A stretch of 64,000 nucleotides of DNA from Eledone cirrhosa (Eukaryota; Mollusca; Cephalopoda; Octopoda; Eledonidae): positions 298,096,025-298,160,024 of the forward strand of contig OZ024740.1 in NCBI GenBank assembly GCA_964016885.1. The letters are read 5' to 3'. Both the position numbers and the translations under genes were made by a program. Positions 9,481 through 20,180 of the stretch are shown piece after piece; position 1 is the first letter of the stretch, and each line of letters begins with the position of its first letter. Below the pieces are notes generated by a model. It did no database searches. It saw nothing but the letters and a program-made list of their open reading frames with translations, and was not told the origin of the DNA.

Positions 9481-9904
9481 TATATATATTTGTGTGTGTA
9501 TATGTATGTAAACACGGGCGGGCTCACACACAGGGTATAATATACATATTGAGTGTATATTTACAATGTTTGTACAGTATCTATATTTCGGTCTGTTCTA
9601 TATGAAAACATCATCAGTTGTCTTGTTTCTGGATATGAATAAGAGCCCAGAATAGATGCTATATAGTAACCTTCATTTCTAAGCTAAGAATAGTAATGCT
9701 TTTATCCTTGGAACAATCGATGATCATAGATCGAAGTTGTTGGAATATAAGGTATATATGATTACAAGGACGCTCAGTTGTTTAAGGCGGTGGTGGTGGG
9801 AACTGATAAAAAGAAGCGTGCGTATATACACCATATGTGTGTGGGAGAGGTCGTATTGAGGGGAGGAGCGCTTGCATATATGTGTACATATACATACACA
9901 TATA
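9480..9904. other. Unassigned sequence
   Basis: No ORF or repeat boundary could be supported. On the minus strand, CTGATGA (within 9611-9617) followed by CGAAATATAG is another loose hammerhead-core look-alike, but stem I does not pair. A CA run at 9904-9924 opens the AT satellite. Confidence 0.4.
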
Positions 9905-10590
<686 letters not shown>

Positions 10591-10675
10591 TATGTTCATA
10601 TACGGATCATAATAAATAATATAATATATCAGCTCTTTTCATGATTGAACAGTTTTCCTTTTTTACACTTATTTT

Positions 10676-10679
10676 ATAC

Positions 10680-10770
<91 letters not shown>
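10676..10770. repeat. (CA)n microsatellite
   Basis: About 45 uninterrupted CA units, followed by a short TATA run and a CT/T tract. Confidence 0.95.
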
Positions 10771-10771
<1 letters not shown>

Positions 10772-10829
10772 GTATATATATATTTACATGTGTTTCTCTC
10801 TCTCCCCCCTTTTTTTATCCCAATAACTT

Positions 10830-11300
10830 ATTTTAGTATCTTGTCTCTAACGCAAAGAAATCCTATGATTCCTAGCAGACAACTGACGATGGATATCACC
10901 ATCTTACGCCCGTAACTTTTATTTTCATTATACTTAAATGCAACCACACGGCTCGCCATTTTATTCATATAAGTTTCCTTCTCCGCTGTGACCCGTCTCT
11001 TTTCTCTCCTCTTGTTGCTATCCTCTCTCTCCCCTTCTCTCTTCTTCTCCCTCTTACTTTCGCTCACCTCCTCTGCTAGTCACCTTCTCTCTGCTAGCCT
11101 GCCACTTTAACTATCTCTTTCTCGCTTCCTCTTACTTTCCCTCACTGCCTCTCTGCTAGTCACCCTCTCTCCGCTAGCTCACTTCCTCCCTCGAACTCCA
11201 GAAGTTATGACGTTTTGTTGCATTGCACTGCAGTGCTTCAGTCGACTCCAAAGAAGTGGTGAAAGGGGATTATCTGCCGGGAGGACCTATAATCAATATC
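10830..11300. other. Pyrimidine-rich, partly tandem region without genes
   Basis: From about 10975 to 11190 the plus strand is strongly CT-biased. A degenerate unit of about 60 bases recurs (CTCTTACTTTC.CTCAC..CTCTCTGCTAGTCACC). No coding potential beyond S/K/R/E-rich shadows was found. 11200-11300 leads into the LINE fragment and shows nothing else. Confidence 0.6.
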
Positions 11301-11309
11301 TGGAAAAAT

Positions 11310-12010
11310 TAAAGTGCCCATGACCATCCGGAGCGAATCGGCGTTTCCCTGAGGCTCGGCCTCCGGATCTGCCAGCCACACCAATGTCGCTGCGGTTCCA
11401 CCGTGGACTCTTTCGGCCTCCACCCGTTTTCCTGTCTCCACAGTGCCGGCCGCATTCCACGCCATGCTGCCCTCAACGAGGTCATTAAGCATGGCTTGGG
11501 CGCTGCAGGCTTCCCTTCCCGACTCGAGCCGGTGGGGCTGGATCGAGGGGACGGCAAAAGGCCAGATGGCATGACCATCTTCCCGTTCCGCGGTGGCAAA
11601 CCCCTCGTCTGGGATGCCACTTGCACCAACACTTTCTGCAGCCGCAACCTGGTGCAGTCTGCGACTGACCCATGTTCTGCTGCACGTCGGGCTGAGGGGG
11701 CCAAACTCCTCAAATACCGGTCGCTCTCCAACGGGTTTGCGGTCGTTCCCCTGGCAGTGGAGACTTCTGGTGTCCTCAGCCCCAGGACTACCTCCTTACT
11801 CACCACATTAGGCGCTGAGCTGGCCAGCCGCAAGTAAAGTGACTTTTCCAGCGCGTCTCCCTTGCCATCCTCCGGGGAAACGCCTTCTCCATTCTGTCCG
11901 CCGGGGCTGTGGGTGGGCCCCATCGCGTACCAATACATTAGTTAAATACCATTCTTTCATCTGATACAACACAATAAAGACTAAAGTGTTTAAAAAAAAA
12001 AAAAAAAAAA
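11310..12010 (+). pseudogene. 3' end of a LINE with restriction-like endonuclease, copy 1
   Basis: Frame-consistent translation from about 11340 to 11837 gives a CCHC-type cluster (CRC..TVDSFGLHPFSCLHS), then RIPRHAALNEVIKHGL, then DGKRPDGMTIFPF..LVWDATC. A CCHC cluster followed by PD, about 15 residues, then D is the layout of the restriction-like endonuclease of R2/R4-group non-LTR retrotransposons. The C-terminus includes VETSGVL..RTTSLLTTLGAELASRK and ends at a TAA (11835). After AATAAAGACTAAAGTG it ends in A18. The RT and everything upstream are missing, so this is a 5'-truncated copy. It is almost identical to 61300-61952. Clade assignment is tentative. Confidence 0.65.
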
Positions 12011-12189
12011 CCTATGTCTTAAGTTTGGGGAAAATACTGTAGAAATGCATAAGGTTTACACGCACGCGCGCGCGTGTGTGTGTTTGTGTGTATGTATGTA
12101 TTTGTGTGTGCGTATGTATATCTATGTGTATGTCCGTCGGCGCATACTTATGTACTGGCCTAAATCTTCACTATTTTAAGGCAAAGTTA

Positions 12190-12296
12190 AAAGCCCGTCG
12201 AGGTTAACTTTGCCTTTCATCCTTACGGGGTTGATAAAATAAAGTACCAGTAATGTACTGGGTAATTGCTGGCCTTGTGCCAAAAGTAGAAACAAC
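12190..12296 (+). repeat. 5'-truncated SINE
   Basis: Begins at CCGTCGAGGTTAACTTTGCC, continues CTTTCATCCTTACGGGG, ATAAAATAAAGTACC and the GCCTTGTGCC..GTAGAAAC tail. The tRNA-like head is lacking. A TG/CG-rich microsatellite (12059-12130) lies just upstream. Confidence 0.85.
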
Positions 12297-12299
12297 TAT

Positions 12300-12990
12300 T
12301 TTAATAACCTCTGTCATTTTCGTTTACAATTTTATTTACATCATTCTTAAACTCCGGGGCTGGAAATCATTCGGTTATTTTAAATAGAATATTAGTCAAA
12401 CGACTCCATTTATACCATAAACTTGGTCTCGTCTTTGTATGAAATTGTTCTTCTCGGTCCAGATAACGACGTATTATCCTCGTTTTTTTCCGTTCATTAC
12501 AACGGAACGTCTTCACGAACCAAAATATGGTCTTTCTGTTTTCCTTCGGTTGCAACGTTTCTCGAAATATTTAATTCTGCGTTCACAGATTGAATTTTTT
12601 AATTTAAGAAGATCCCGTTAATGTTGAAAGCAGCGATTCTTTGCTTAAACTTTCTTTCTTTATCAACCCCTCTCCCTTTTTTCTCATACCCTCTCTTTCT
12701 CTCTCTCTCACTCATACCCCCTCTCTCTCTCTCTTCCTCTACAGAATGAAGAACAATAAAGAACGTGCAGATCTCTCTTTCTCTCTGTCTCTCTGTCTTT
12801 ATATATATATGTGTTTGTGTGTGTGAACCAGCGTTCGTCGCCATTCTCTCTCTCTATCTGATTATCTTGTACCTCTCTCTTTATAACGACCTATCTCACT
12901 CTCTCTCTCTACATCCCCCTTTCTCTCTTTAGATGTATATGTATATGTGTGTGTGTGTGATATATATATAGAGAGAGAGTTGCAACATGT
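12300..12990. other. Unassigned sequence, then CT-rich microsatellite
   Basis: 12300-12620 looks like single-copy DNA without convincing ORFs or splice signals. 12640-12950 is dominated by CT runs on the plus strand, with a TG and TA run at 12940-12980. Nothing more can be supported. Confidence 0.5.
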
Positions 12991-12999
12991 ATGTAGTTT

Positions 13000-13850
13000 C
13001 ATAGATTTTTTAGGGTAGTAGTGAGAGGAATTAAGCATGTAAGAGAGAGGGTTACAGCATGTATTTTATTGATTTTTTTTTCATAGAAGCAGGAAATTTT
13101 TGGCAAAGTTTATTACGCGTTGACCAGCCTTGGTAAATTTGAAGCACATTGGAAAAGAATCATCAAAATCGGTAGAGAAATGTGGAAATGCATAAAAATC
13201 ATACACACACACAGACATGCATCTTCCGTTTTATATATAGAAAGATAACAATATTCACTTGTTGGTACATTGAGCATCAAGTAATAAACTTGTGGCAGAA
13301 ATTATCACTACATTATTTGTTGACTAGCTCCTTCGAGCTAGCGTGTATGCATGTATCAATACGACGATCCAATATGAAACTTACTGTGTGTGTGTGTGTG
13401 TGTGTGTATTCTTAGAATACGTTATTCGTCACAAGGACTGCTGCTTCGTGGTCTCTTGTCTGTTGTCGTAGTCCGTGGCCGAGAAGGTGAGAGCCAGTAA
13501 GGCCAGGAGAGAGAGATAAAGTGAAAGGTCTACTACATCGTTAGCCTTAACACGGACTGCTTGCTTCGGTCTGGCTCCTGGGTTCCCCAAGCCCCTGTAT
13601 TTATAATAACCCTATAGCTAGAAGGATGTGTACATGGGGCTGATTTATGATCAGCCGAGTGGATATCGTCTCTCAGGAAGCTGGAGTCACAGGTCAAGTG
13701 GTATGTACGTTTATCATCCTGGTCTCTTGACAACACAATGGTGGGAACCTCCCAACAATAGGTGGTTCTAAAGACGAGACACCTCAGATTCGGTTTCGAA
13801 TCTTCGCCGGTAAAACATCGGAGTATTCCGTTACATATTCATATATGATA
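13000..13850. other. Unassigned; part may be a retroelement LTR
   Basis: 13000-13260 contains the phrase AAATCGGTAGAGAAATGTGG and looks like a transposon 3' end, unplaced. 13430-13850 contains CTGTATTTATAATAACCC, a TATA-like site, in a GC-balanced context without ORFs, as in an LTR. No second copy exists in the window to prove it. A (TG)n run is at 13386-13409. Confidence 0.25.
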
Positions 13851-13852
13851 AA

Positions 13853-14152
13853 GGCTGACCTGTCACAGCTGAAACGCTCGATGGAGATGACGCAGGACCG
13901 AGACTTCTAGCGATGCGACGTACGACAAAAGACTCGAGCCGACAATCCAGTACAGTCCACTCCGTAAGCGTCATCTGTGCTTAGGAAGGGCATCGAGCAG
14001 CCGTACAAAACCAGCCCAAACATGGTCCCTGTATGTGCAAGGTACGGCACGGCCAACTGTCCAGACTTGCCTCATAACGTGGACGACCCGTTTAACTCAT
14101 GCAAGCGTGGGAAAATAAGACGTTAAACAGTGATGATGATGATGATATAAGT
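13853..14152 (+). pseudogene. 3' end of an RTE-type LINE, 5'-truncated
   Basis: GCTGACCTGTCACAGCTG, ATGACGCAGGACCGAGACTT and CTTAGGAAGGGCATC through CGACCCGTTTAACTCATGC to GATGATGATGATGAT matches the terminal coding part and 3' UTR of the intact LINE (53160-53572: CCGACCTTACCC, ATGACACACGACCGTGACTT, AGGAAGGGCATCCAGC, CAACCCGTCTAACCCATGC, (GAT)n). An end in a short trinucleotide repeat rather than poly(A) is typical of the RTE clade. Confidence 0.8.
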
Positions 14153-14154
14153 TT

Positions 14155-14665
14155 GTATATATATATCCTTATAAAAAGAAGTTTGTTTGGACGTTGACCG
14201 CAAATAACACTAACTAAAATTGATAATAATTAAGGTTTTTCGTGTTTTCAACTAATCCGATCTCCATCAAACTAACTGTCGACCTATTTTCCGAAAAGGG
14301 AATGGGAAGGGGGCGAGTTGTAGGAGAATTTACTGCTATTTCTAGCACACATATACTGTCTTTTCGTCCATCATGCTATCAATATAGGGAATCGGAAACA
14401 CTACACCTCTCACTCAAACCACCTCCTCCTCTCTCTAACTAAATTTTTCTACGATTTTCGTTTGGTGTTAGTCGATCTGACTCACTTTCTCTCTTCCCAC
14501 TCCCTCTTACTACCTCTTGTTCACTCTATATGTATGTATATATCTCTCTATATCTTTATAATAAGGAAGTTCATTTGTACGTTAACTGAGAATAACAGTA
14601 AATAAAATTGATGATAATTAAGAATTTTGGTGTGTTTTCAATTAATCTGACCTGCATTATTGCTT
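14155..14665 (+). repeat. Two tandem copies of an unclassified repeat start
   Basis: The block TATATCTTTATAATAAGGAAGTT..CGTTAACTGAGAATAACA..ATTGATGATAATTAAG..GTGTTTTCAATTAATC..GACCTGCAT at 14545-14660 is a diverged copy of 14160-14275. Between them lies about 270 bp of CT-rich sequence. Starting TCT..TATAA resembles Helitron 5' ends, but this is only a resemblance. A TG/TA microsatellite follows (14668-14800). Confidence 0.45.
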
Positions 14666-14727
14666 CTGTCTGTGTGTGTGTGCGTGTGTGTATGTGTGTA
14701 TGTATGTGTGCGTATATATATATACAC

Positions 14728-14791
<64 letters not shown>

Positions 14792-14949
14792 GTACATATA
14801 TATATATAGAGTGCGGACTTGACTGGCTAGATTTAATTAACACCACCACTAACGTAGCATGATACAGAATAGAGTTTCAAACGGAATAAATATTTTTCAT
14901 ATCTCTAAAATGCACTACCAGTCATATCAAGTAAAGAAATTCTCCCCGT

Positions 14950-15095
14950 TGAACATGATTTCGACATTAACACAGGCTTAAATAGAAGTGGCTATTAACG
15001 GCTCTGGGTTAGTGACTTTCAATATGCAGACGATATCGGCCTGTTGGAGAATGAATTTGAAAGCAGTTTTAGCAGTATTGGTGATAGAGTAGTCG
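14950..15095 (+). pseudogene. Reverse-transcriptase relic (YADD motif)
   Basis: One frame reads EHDFDINTGLNRSGY, stop, RLWVSDFQYADDIGLLE. The YADDI.LL block preceded by a short SDF/SDL segment is the catalytic motif C of LINE reverse transcriptases. Nothing else of the element can be aligned on either side, and an in-frame stop is present, so this is a small dead fragment of unknown clade. Confidence 0.45.
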
Positions 15096-15099
15096 CCAC

Positions 15100-15740
15100 T
15101 TTAGCAGGGTGGTAGAATCAGTGGTCGTTACTTTAACAGGGTAGATGATTGAAGGTCGTTAGTTGCCAGTGTGGTAAGTGATAGTATCCTCGTTAGATTA
15201 TCTTGTTGACATAGACGTGAGGGAAGGTCCCTCGATCTATTTACCATCTATTTACAATATTCCTTTCGTCAGGTCGCCAATTCCAGCAGCATGGATTATA
15301 GATGTTATTGAGACACGAGTAACATAATAATGATTTCAACAGCAGTAATTAGAGATGAAATGTATGTTTATTTATATGGTTGAAGTTACAGATAAAAAGA
15401 GGTTACAAAAGGGAATGTGCCATTGCGCCGTTAAGCCGGCGAGGCTAGGGGTGCAATATCTCACTGTTACATTATGCGTGTTGCTGGCTCGAAGTTTCTG
15501 GTACAAGAGAGAGATTCTTCAAATCTTCGCGGGGAATTTCTTCCTCAGGGCGCGTAGGGATACATCCTCTTCTACTGGCGCTGATTGGCTGAACTGAGCC
15601 AAATCACGCACAGAGAATGTATGTGAGCCCGCGGAATGTAGGTCACTACACAGTCAATAACAACTTCACACACTGGCCTCTCCAGCGAAAGATATATGCC
15701 TGTTAAATAACATAGATAAAACAATCCGGCATGCTGCCAC
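15100..15740. other. Unassigned sequence
   Basis: Contains two similar short segments near 15085-15140 (AGTCGCCACTTTAGCAGGGT / GGTCGTTACTTTAACAGGGT). An 80-codon ORF at 15355-15597 has no recognisable domain. The more GC-rich part at 15430-15600 could belong to a transposon, but no copy elsewhere in the window supports that. Confidence 0.35.
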
Positions 15741-15741
15741 A

Positions 15742-16128
15742 CAACCTTGAATTGGAGAAGGGCTCAGTCACCATGTTTCTCAGAAACTTGGATCAGCCAA
15801 GATTGTGCAATGGGACACATATGGTTGTGACTGGACTACAGCTTCACATTATCGAAGCCAAATTCCTCACTTGATGTGGTATGGGAGACATCGCATTTAT
15901 ACCTTGAATGCCGCTAATACCAACATATGTCCCCTTTCGTTTCAAACGATTGCAATTCCCAGTGAGAGTCAGTTACACACTGACCATTAACATGTCCCAA
16001 GGTCAAACCCTGCAGGTAGTGTGTCTCCTAGAAGAGGGATGTTTCTCACATAGTCAATTGTATGTAGGTTATTCCAGACTAGGAAGACCCCGACAAATTC
16101 TTCATATTTGCTCCAAAGAAAAAAGTTA
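15742..16128 (+). pseudogene. Helitron-type (Pif1-like) helicase C-terminal fragment
   Basis: A single frame carries the conserved end of Helitron/Pif1 helicases: FLRNLDQPRLCNGTHMVV, then PFRFKRLQFPVRVSYTLTIN, then MSQGQTLQVV, then SHSQLYVGYSRLGRP. In the family the block reads TINKSQGQTL; here the lysine is methionine. Two in-frame TGA stops occur (near 15874 and 15907), but no frameshift. Upstream Rep and ATPase motifs are absent. The helicase would normally unwind DNA during rolling-circle transposition; this copy cannot. It is the only autonomous-Helitron coding trace in the window. Confidence 0.8.
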
Positions 16129-16175
16129 AAAATTTCGTATATGTTGAAGTTCTATAGATGTTTTATAATATACAG

Positions 16176-16517
16176 TTGTCCGCCAGTATTCGCGGGGATT
16201 GCGTTTCTAGAGCACCTGTGAACAGTGAAAAAGCGAATATTGGACGTGGGCCATAAAAATGCCTATAAACGTCAAAATATAACGTAAAATATAGTTTTTA
16301 AAAAAAAGAGGGAGTGCCTTATGCGAAGGGGCATCCAATAGGCCGGCAAATACGGTATATTGTTAATAATTTAGCGTTGAAAAATATATGTTGCCATGAA
16401 AAAAAGCCATAAAAGAAATGGCGGAGGATATTTTACAATTCCGCAAATATGCGGTAGTTTCCACAAACAATTATTAATTAGGTTCTAAGGAAAGTTCCGC
16501 GAATACCGGGGGTACAC
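16176..16517. mobile_element. Tigger/pogo-like MITE, copy 2
   Basis: Ends CAGTTGTCCGCCAGTATTCG at the left and CGAATACCGGGGGTACACTG at the right, which is an imperfect terminal inverted repeat. TA lies next to it on the left. Body blocks AATATTGGACGTGG, CCATAAAAATG, GGGGCATCCAATAGGCCGG, AATACGGTATATTGTTA match copy 1 at 8090-8443. It has no transposase ORF. Confidence 0.7.
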
Positions 16518-16572
16518 TGAATATATATATATATATATATATACTCACACAAATATGTGTGTGTGTTAAGAT

Positions 16573-16605
<33 letters not shown>

Positions 16606-16680
16606 CTCACACAAATATGTGTGTGTGTTAAGATACATATATATATACTCACACAAATATGAGTGTGTGTGTGAAGATAT
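16515..16680. repeat. Short minisatellite of TA plus ACTCACACAAATATGTG units
   Basis: Three units of ACTCACACAAATATGTGTG followed by TGTTAAGATAC are separated by (TA)n runs. Each unit contains a short self-complementary CACACAAATATGTGTG hairpin. Confidence 0.85.
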
Positions 16681-16894
16681 ATATTTTTTTAACTATACCT
16701 TACTATTAGTTGTTTTTTAATATAAATGTGGCAGGATTCCCATAAAATATTGTAAACATAATCTGAATATGAGGTTCAGAGTCCGTAAACTTATATAGCC
16801 TTACGTTATCTCTTTGCGTTATTTTCTCAAGGCACTTGACATTCTGCATAAAAAAGGAATTCTTCAATTACTTCTCATACTTTGGTTGACGTAG

Positions 16895-17055
16895 AAATGC
16901 CGAACAGTTAAGAAGGTAACCTTGCAATTATTAGGTCCCGGGTTCGATTACACTGCATCATATATCTTGGGAAAGTATCATTTATTATAGCCCCGGATCG
17001 ACCCTTGTGAGTGATATAACAGCTATTTAAGTACTCATGTACGAGTGCTGTATAC
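16895..17055 (+). repeat. SINE with a different tRNA head, interrupted copy
   Basis: AGTTAAGAAGGTAACCTTGC, GGTCCCGGGTTCGATTAC (B box), then TATAGCCCCGGATCGACCC and TTGTGAGTGATATAA match the SINE at 21922-22112 (GATTAAGGGGTTCGC, GGTTCCGGGTTCCATCCC, CATAGCTTCGAGTCAACC, TTGTGAGTAAATCTG). The 3' part is interrupted by the hAT-type MITE at 17056. Confidence 0.65.
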
Positions 17056-17211
17056 CAGCGGCCGCCAACCGGTGGTCCGAGAGAAAATTTTGGTGGTCCG
17101 CAGAAAAAATTTAATGTATTTATCTTTTTTTTTAAATTCATATTAGTGGTCAGCGGGATTTAAAATTATGAATTTAGTGGTCCGTGAGGTCCGAAAGGTT
17201 GGCGACCGCTG
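17056..17211. mobile_element. hAT-type MITE with exact 8-bp target duplication
   Basis: Terminal inverted repeats CAGCGGCCGCCAACC (left) and GGTTGGCGACCGCTG (right, reading inward CAGCGGTCGCCAACC) bound a 156-bp AT-rich body. The flanks are CTGTATAC at 17048-17055 and CTGTATAC at 17212-17219, an exact 8-bp duplication. CAG-type ends and 8-bp duplications are the mark of hAT transposons. No transposase is present, so it was moved in trans. Confidence 0.9.
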
Positions 17212-17219
17212 CTGTATAC

Positions 17220-17571
17220 AAATACTTCAGGGTTTTTTAATAGCTTACATTGTATGTAAATTACTAACGAGGTTCGAATACCTCCCCCCACCGCTTTGAA
17301 ATTTTATTTTTACCTTAATGTTTTGTAGTTAGTAAGCATTGTTGATGATGGATTTTCAAAACATCCTGAAATACACATATACAGCGTTTTACAAGGGTAC
17401 TGAGGTGTGTGTTATATGATCATAGCTTAAGATATTTACTTACTGTATATGGTTCCATATACGCCTTTATTCTGAAACACGCTGTGTTAGTAATACCGCT
17501 AAGATATATATATATAACGGCGATGAATTAGTTTTGCGAGGTTTTTTATATGAAATCGTGTGTCGAAACAA
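17220..17571. other. Unassigned AT-rich sequence
   Basis: No ORF, repeat end or RNA gene can be supported. A short TATATATATA run occurs at 17504. Confidence 0.4.
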
Positions 17572-17938
17572 ATATTGTTATACTTGGGGAGGGTCATATT
17601 TGTGTAATATTGCCAGAATTAATAACAGAACACACTCACTGCTTGGTTGGTTTTCGCTTTTCGCTTCTGTGTCTTTTATATCGGTAATCTAATTTATTCG
17701 GTCCTCAATGTTGCCATTGACTGACCAACGGTCAAAAATAACACAGATACAATATAGACACAAACACATATATATAGTTTATCAAAGTTCTTTCGTTGCA
17801 TATTTGCAACATCGTCAGTGGTGCTATTGTTTCCTCCCGTTACATTGTATGTCTACGCCATTTTTATTTAGTCTGTCTATATATTTATTTATTTGTTTGT
17901 TTGTTTATTTTATTTCATTTTGTCTTCTTTGCGCATGC
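17572..17938 (+). repeat. Left inverted arm of a Penelope-like element
   Basis: These 367 bases are the reverse complement of 19754-20124 with only a handful of differences (for example one base in the ACGGTCAAAAATAAC block and a 4-base change in the ATTT run). Both begin or end at ATATTGTTATACTTGGGGAG. Terminal repeats in inverted orientation are known for Penelope-like elements. On its minus strand it carries the CTGACGA..GAAA motif (17791-17819 read backwards). Confidence 0.9.
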
Positions 17939-17985
17939 ATTTTTCTTACCTGATCATTGTTTTTGCTGTGGAAAAATGTGTGGAG

Positions 17986-19596
17986 ATGATCATTGAGAGT
18001 GAGTTGGAGTTCTGCGACGTCGACACAGACGAACTGGGCCTCCTACTTAGACTTACCTACGACACTGACTACCTAGACAGCCATGACCTTAGACGTTTCT
18101 GCCCTAGTAGACCCATAAGAGGTAGACCCCCCACCATAACCTCAATGGCAAAAAAGACTCCCATGGGAAGGTGGATTGGGTGGACCAAAGCTATACGGAC
18201 CCCCAAAAACAATGATCAGGTAAGAAAAATGGTCGCACATGCAATAGGGGCTAGTATCAAAACTACCCTAAAGGGCCACATATTCAAGTTCAACGAGAAG
18301 ATCTACACCCAAAATGAGGGAGCAGGCATTGGCGTCAGCATAGCTGGTGATGTTGCCAACCTTTTCATGGTATGGTGGGAAAGGAGACTTAAAGATCTCC
18401 TTAATGAGACCTCCATAGACCACATCATGTACTCTCGTTACGTAGACGATATCAATATAGTTATAAGAACATCCCCACTAGAGATCACTAACAAGTTTGA
18501 TTTAGAACGTAGCACAATGGAAAACATCCAGCAGATAGCTAATTCCATACACCAGAGTATAACTGTAACTATCGACTACCCTTCCAAACACCCTAACAAT
18601 AGACTACCTGTATTAGACACGGAACTCTGGATTAACACTATAGACGAGAGAGCCCAAATTCTCCACTCACACTATGCTAAACCCATGGCCTCCAAATACC
18701 TGATACTCAAAAACTCAGCAATGTCCAGTAGTGCTAAGTTTAATATTCTGATCGCAGATTTGGTACGAGTGATGAAGAATGCGTCCCACATGTGCGACCC
18801 AACAGAAATGGAAAGACACATCCAACACTTCATCAACCGCATGCAGTTCTCTGGCTACAACCAAAGAGACAGAGTCAGAGTATTCGAAGGAGCCATGGAG
18901 AAGTATAAGACCCTCATAGAACTGGACATGAAAGGAATTTGCCCATTATACAGGAGCAAATCATGGAATAGCTTAGATAGGGCTAGACATAAGATAGGGA
19001 AAGCCACCTCATGGTACGACAACCAGAGATACTAGAGTGTCATGTTTGTGGACGCTACCCCTGGAGGGAAATTAGCTAACCAGTGTAGAAAGGCCCTGAG
19101 AAAGACCCACTTAACGGTTAAGGTGGTAGAAAAGCCAGGAACCACCATAAAATCCCTGATCAGCAAAACCTACCCTTTTAAGAAAACCCACTGTACTAAT
19201 AGGAAATGTATCATATGTAAGGTAAACCCCCGGATAAACTGTAAAACTAGAAACGTAGTCTATAGCATAAGATGTACAGAGGGTACTTGCAGAAACATGA
19301 CAACAACAGACATAGGCGAGACAGCTCGTAGCATAGGTGAAAGGATAGACCAACACTGGGGGGAACTAAAAGGACGAAAAAACGGGTCAGTACTATACGA
19401 ACATGCCAGACAACAACACGACGGTAACATAGACAACATAGAAATTAGAATAATATCTAAACATAGAAATGACCCAGCAGATAGGCAAATCAGAGAGGCC
19501 AGTGAAATAGAACTTAGAAGGCCAAGACTAAACAGAAAGAATGAATGGAATAACAACAACACCCAAACAAACAACACTGACCTAAGAGAAGTATAA
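17986..19596 (+). pseudogene. Penelope-like retroelement: RT fragment plus GIY-YIG endonuclease, one in-frame stop
   Basis: One frame is open from 17893 to 19596 except for a TAG at 19033-19035. The first part (about 350 codons) is the C-terminal half of a reverse transcriptase: RGRPPTITSM near the start, NEGAGIGVSIAGDVANLFM (motif B region), SRYVDDINIVI (catalytic motif C, YVDD) and PVLDTELWI. After the stop, SVMFVDATPGGKLANQCRK leads to a cysteine cluster (HCTNRKCIICKVNPRINC), then NVVYSIRC and DIGETARSIGERIDQH, the GIY-YIG nuclease core (DIG in place of YIG), ending EIELRRPRLNRKNEW. RT plus GIY-YIG in this order defines Penelope-like elements. Motif A and everything N-terminal are missing, so the copy is 5'-truncated. 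The stop could be a simple nonsense mutation. Confidence 0.88.
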
Positions 19597-19753
19597 ATAA
19601 ATAAATAAATAGATAAATAAATAAATACATACACAAGCACAATAACAACAAACACATATAAACACACACTAGAGAAGATAGAATACATTAACCGATACAC
19701 AGTCACCCAATCACGAACACACATCAAACAAAACACTATACACACACGCAAAG

Positions 19754-20116
19754 GCATGCGCAAAGAAGACAAAATGAAATAAAATAAACAAACAAACAAA
19801 TAAATAAATAAATATATAGACAGACTAAATAAAAATGGCGTAGACATACAATGTAACGGGAGGAAACAATAGCACCACTGACGATGTTGCAAATGTGCAA
19901 CGAAAGAACTTTGATAAACTATATATATGTGTTTGTGTCTATATTGTATCTGTGTTATTTTTGACCGTTTGTCAGTCAATGGCAACATTGAGGACCGAAT
20001 AAATTAGATTACCGATATAAAAGACACAGAAGCGAAAAGCGAAAACCAACCAAGCAGTGAGTGTGTTCTGTTATTAATTCTGGCAATATTACACAAATAT
20101 GACCCTCCCCAAGTAT

Positions 20117-20124
<8 letters not shown>
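19754..20124 (-). repeat. Right inverted arm of the Penelope-like element
   Basis: This is the inverted counterpart of 17572-17938. On the plus strand it carries CTGACGA (19878-19884), a GTTGC..GCAAC hairpin, then GAAA (19902-19905), the order of a hammerhead catalytic core. The base at the expected cleavage position and stem I pairing do not fit the canonical ribozyme. A (TA)n tract follows. Confidence 0.9.

Positions 20125-20180
<56 letters not shown>

Noticed and set aside
11309..11938. 209-codon minus-strand ORF, and the similar one at 61126-61881
   Set aside because: They are shadows of the plus-strand LINE frame, which carries the recognisable CCHC and KRPDG motifs.
13853..13890. Hammerhead motif at CTGACCTGTCACAGCTGAAACGCTC
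   Set aside because: The positions that should be GA read CT, and the part belongs to an RTE LINE terminal region.
19260..19988. 242-codon minus-strand ORF
   Set aside because: It runs antisense to the GIY-YIG part and through the inverted arm, and consists of low-complexity L/F/Y/S residues.
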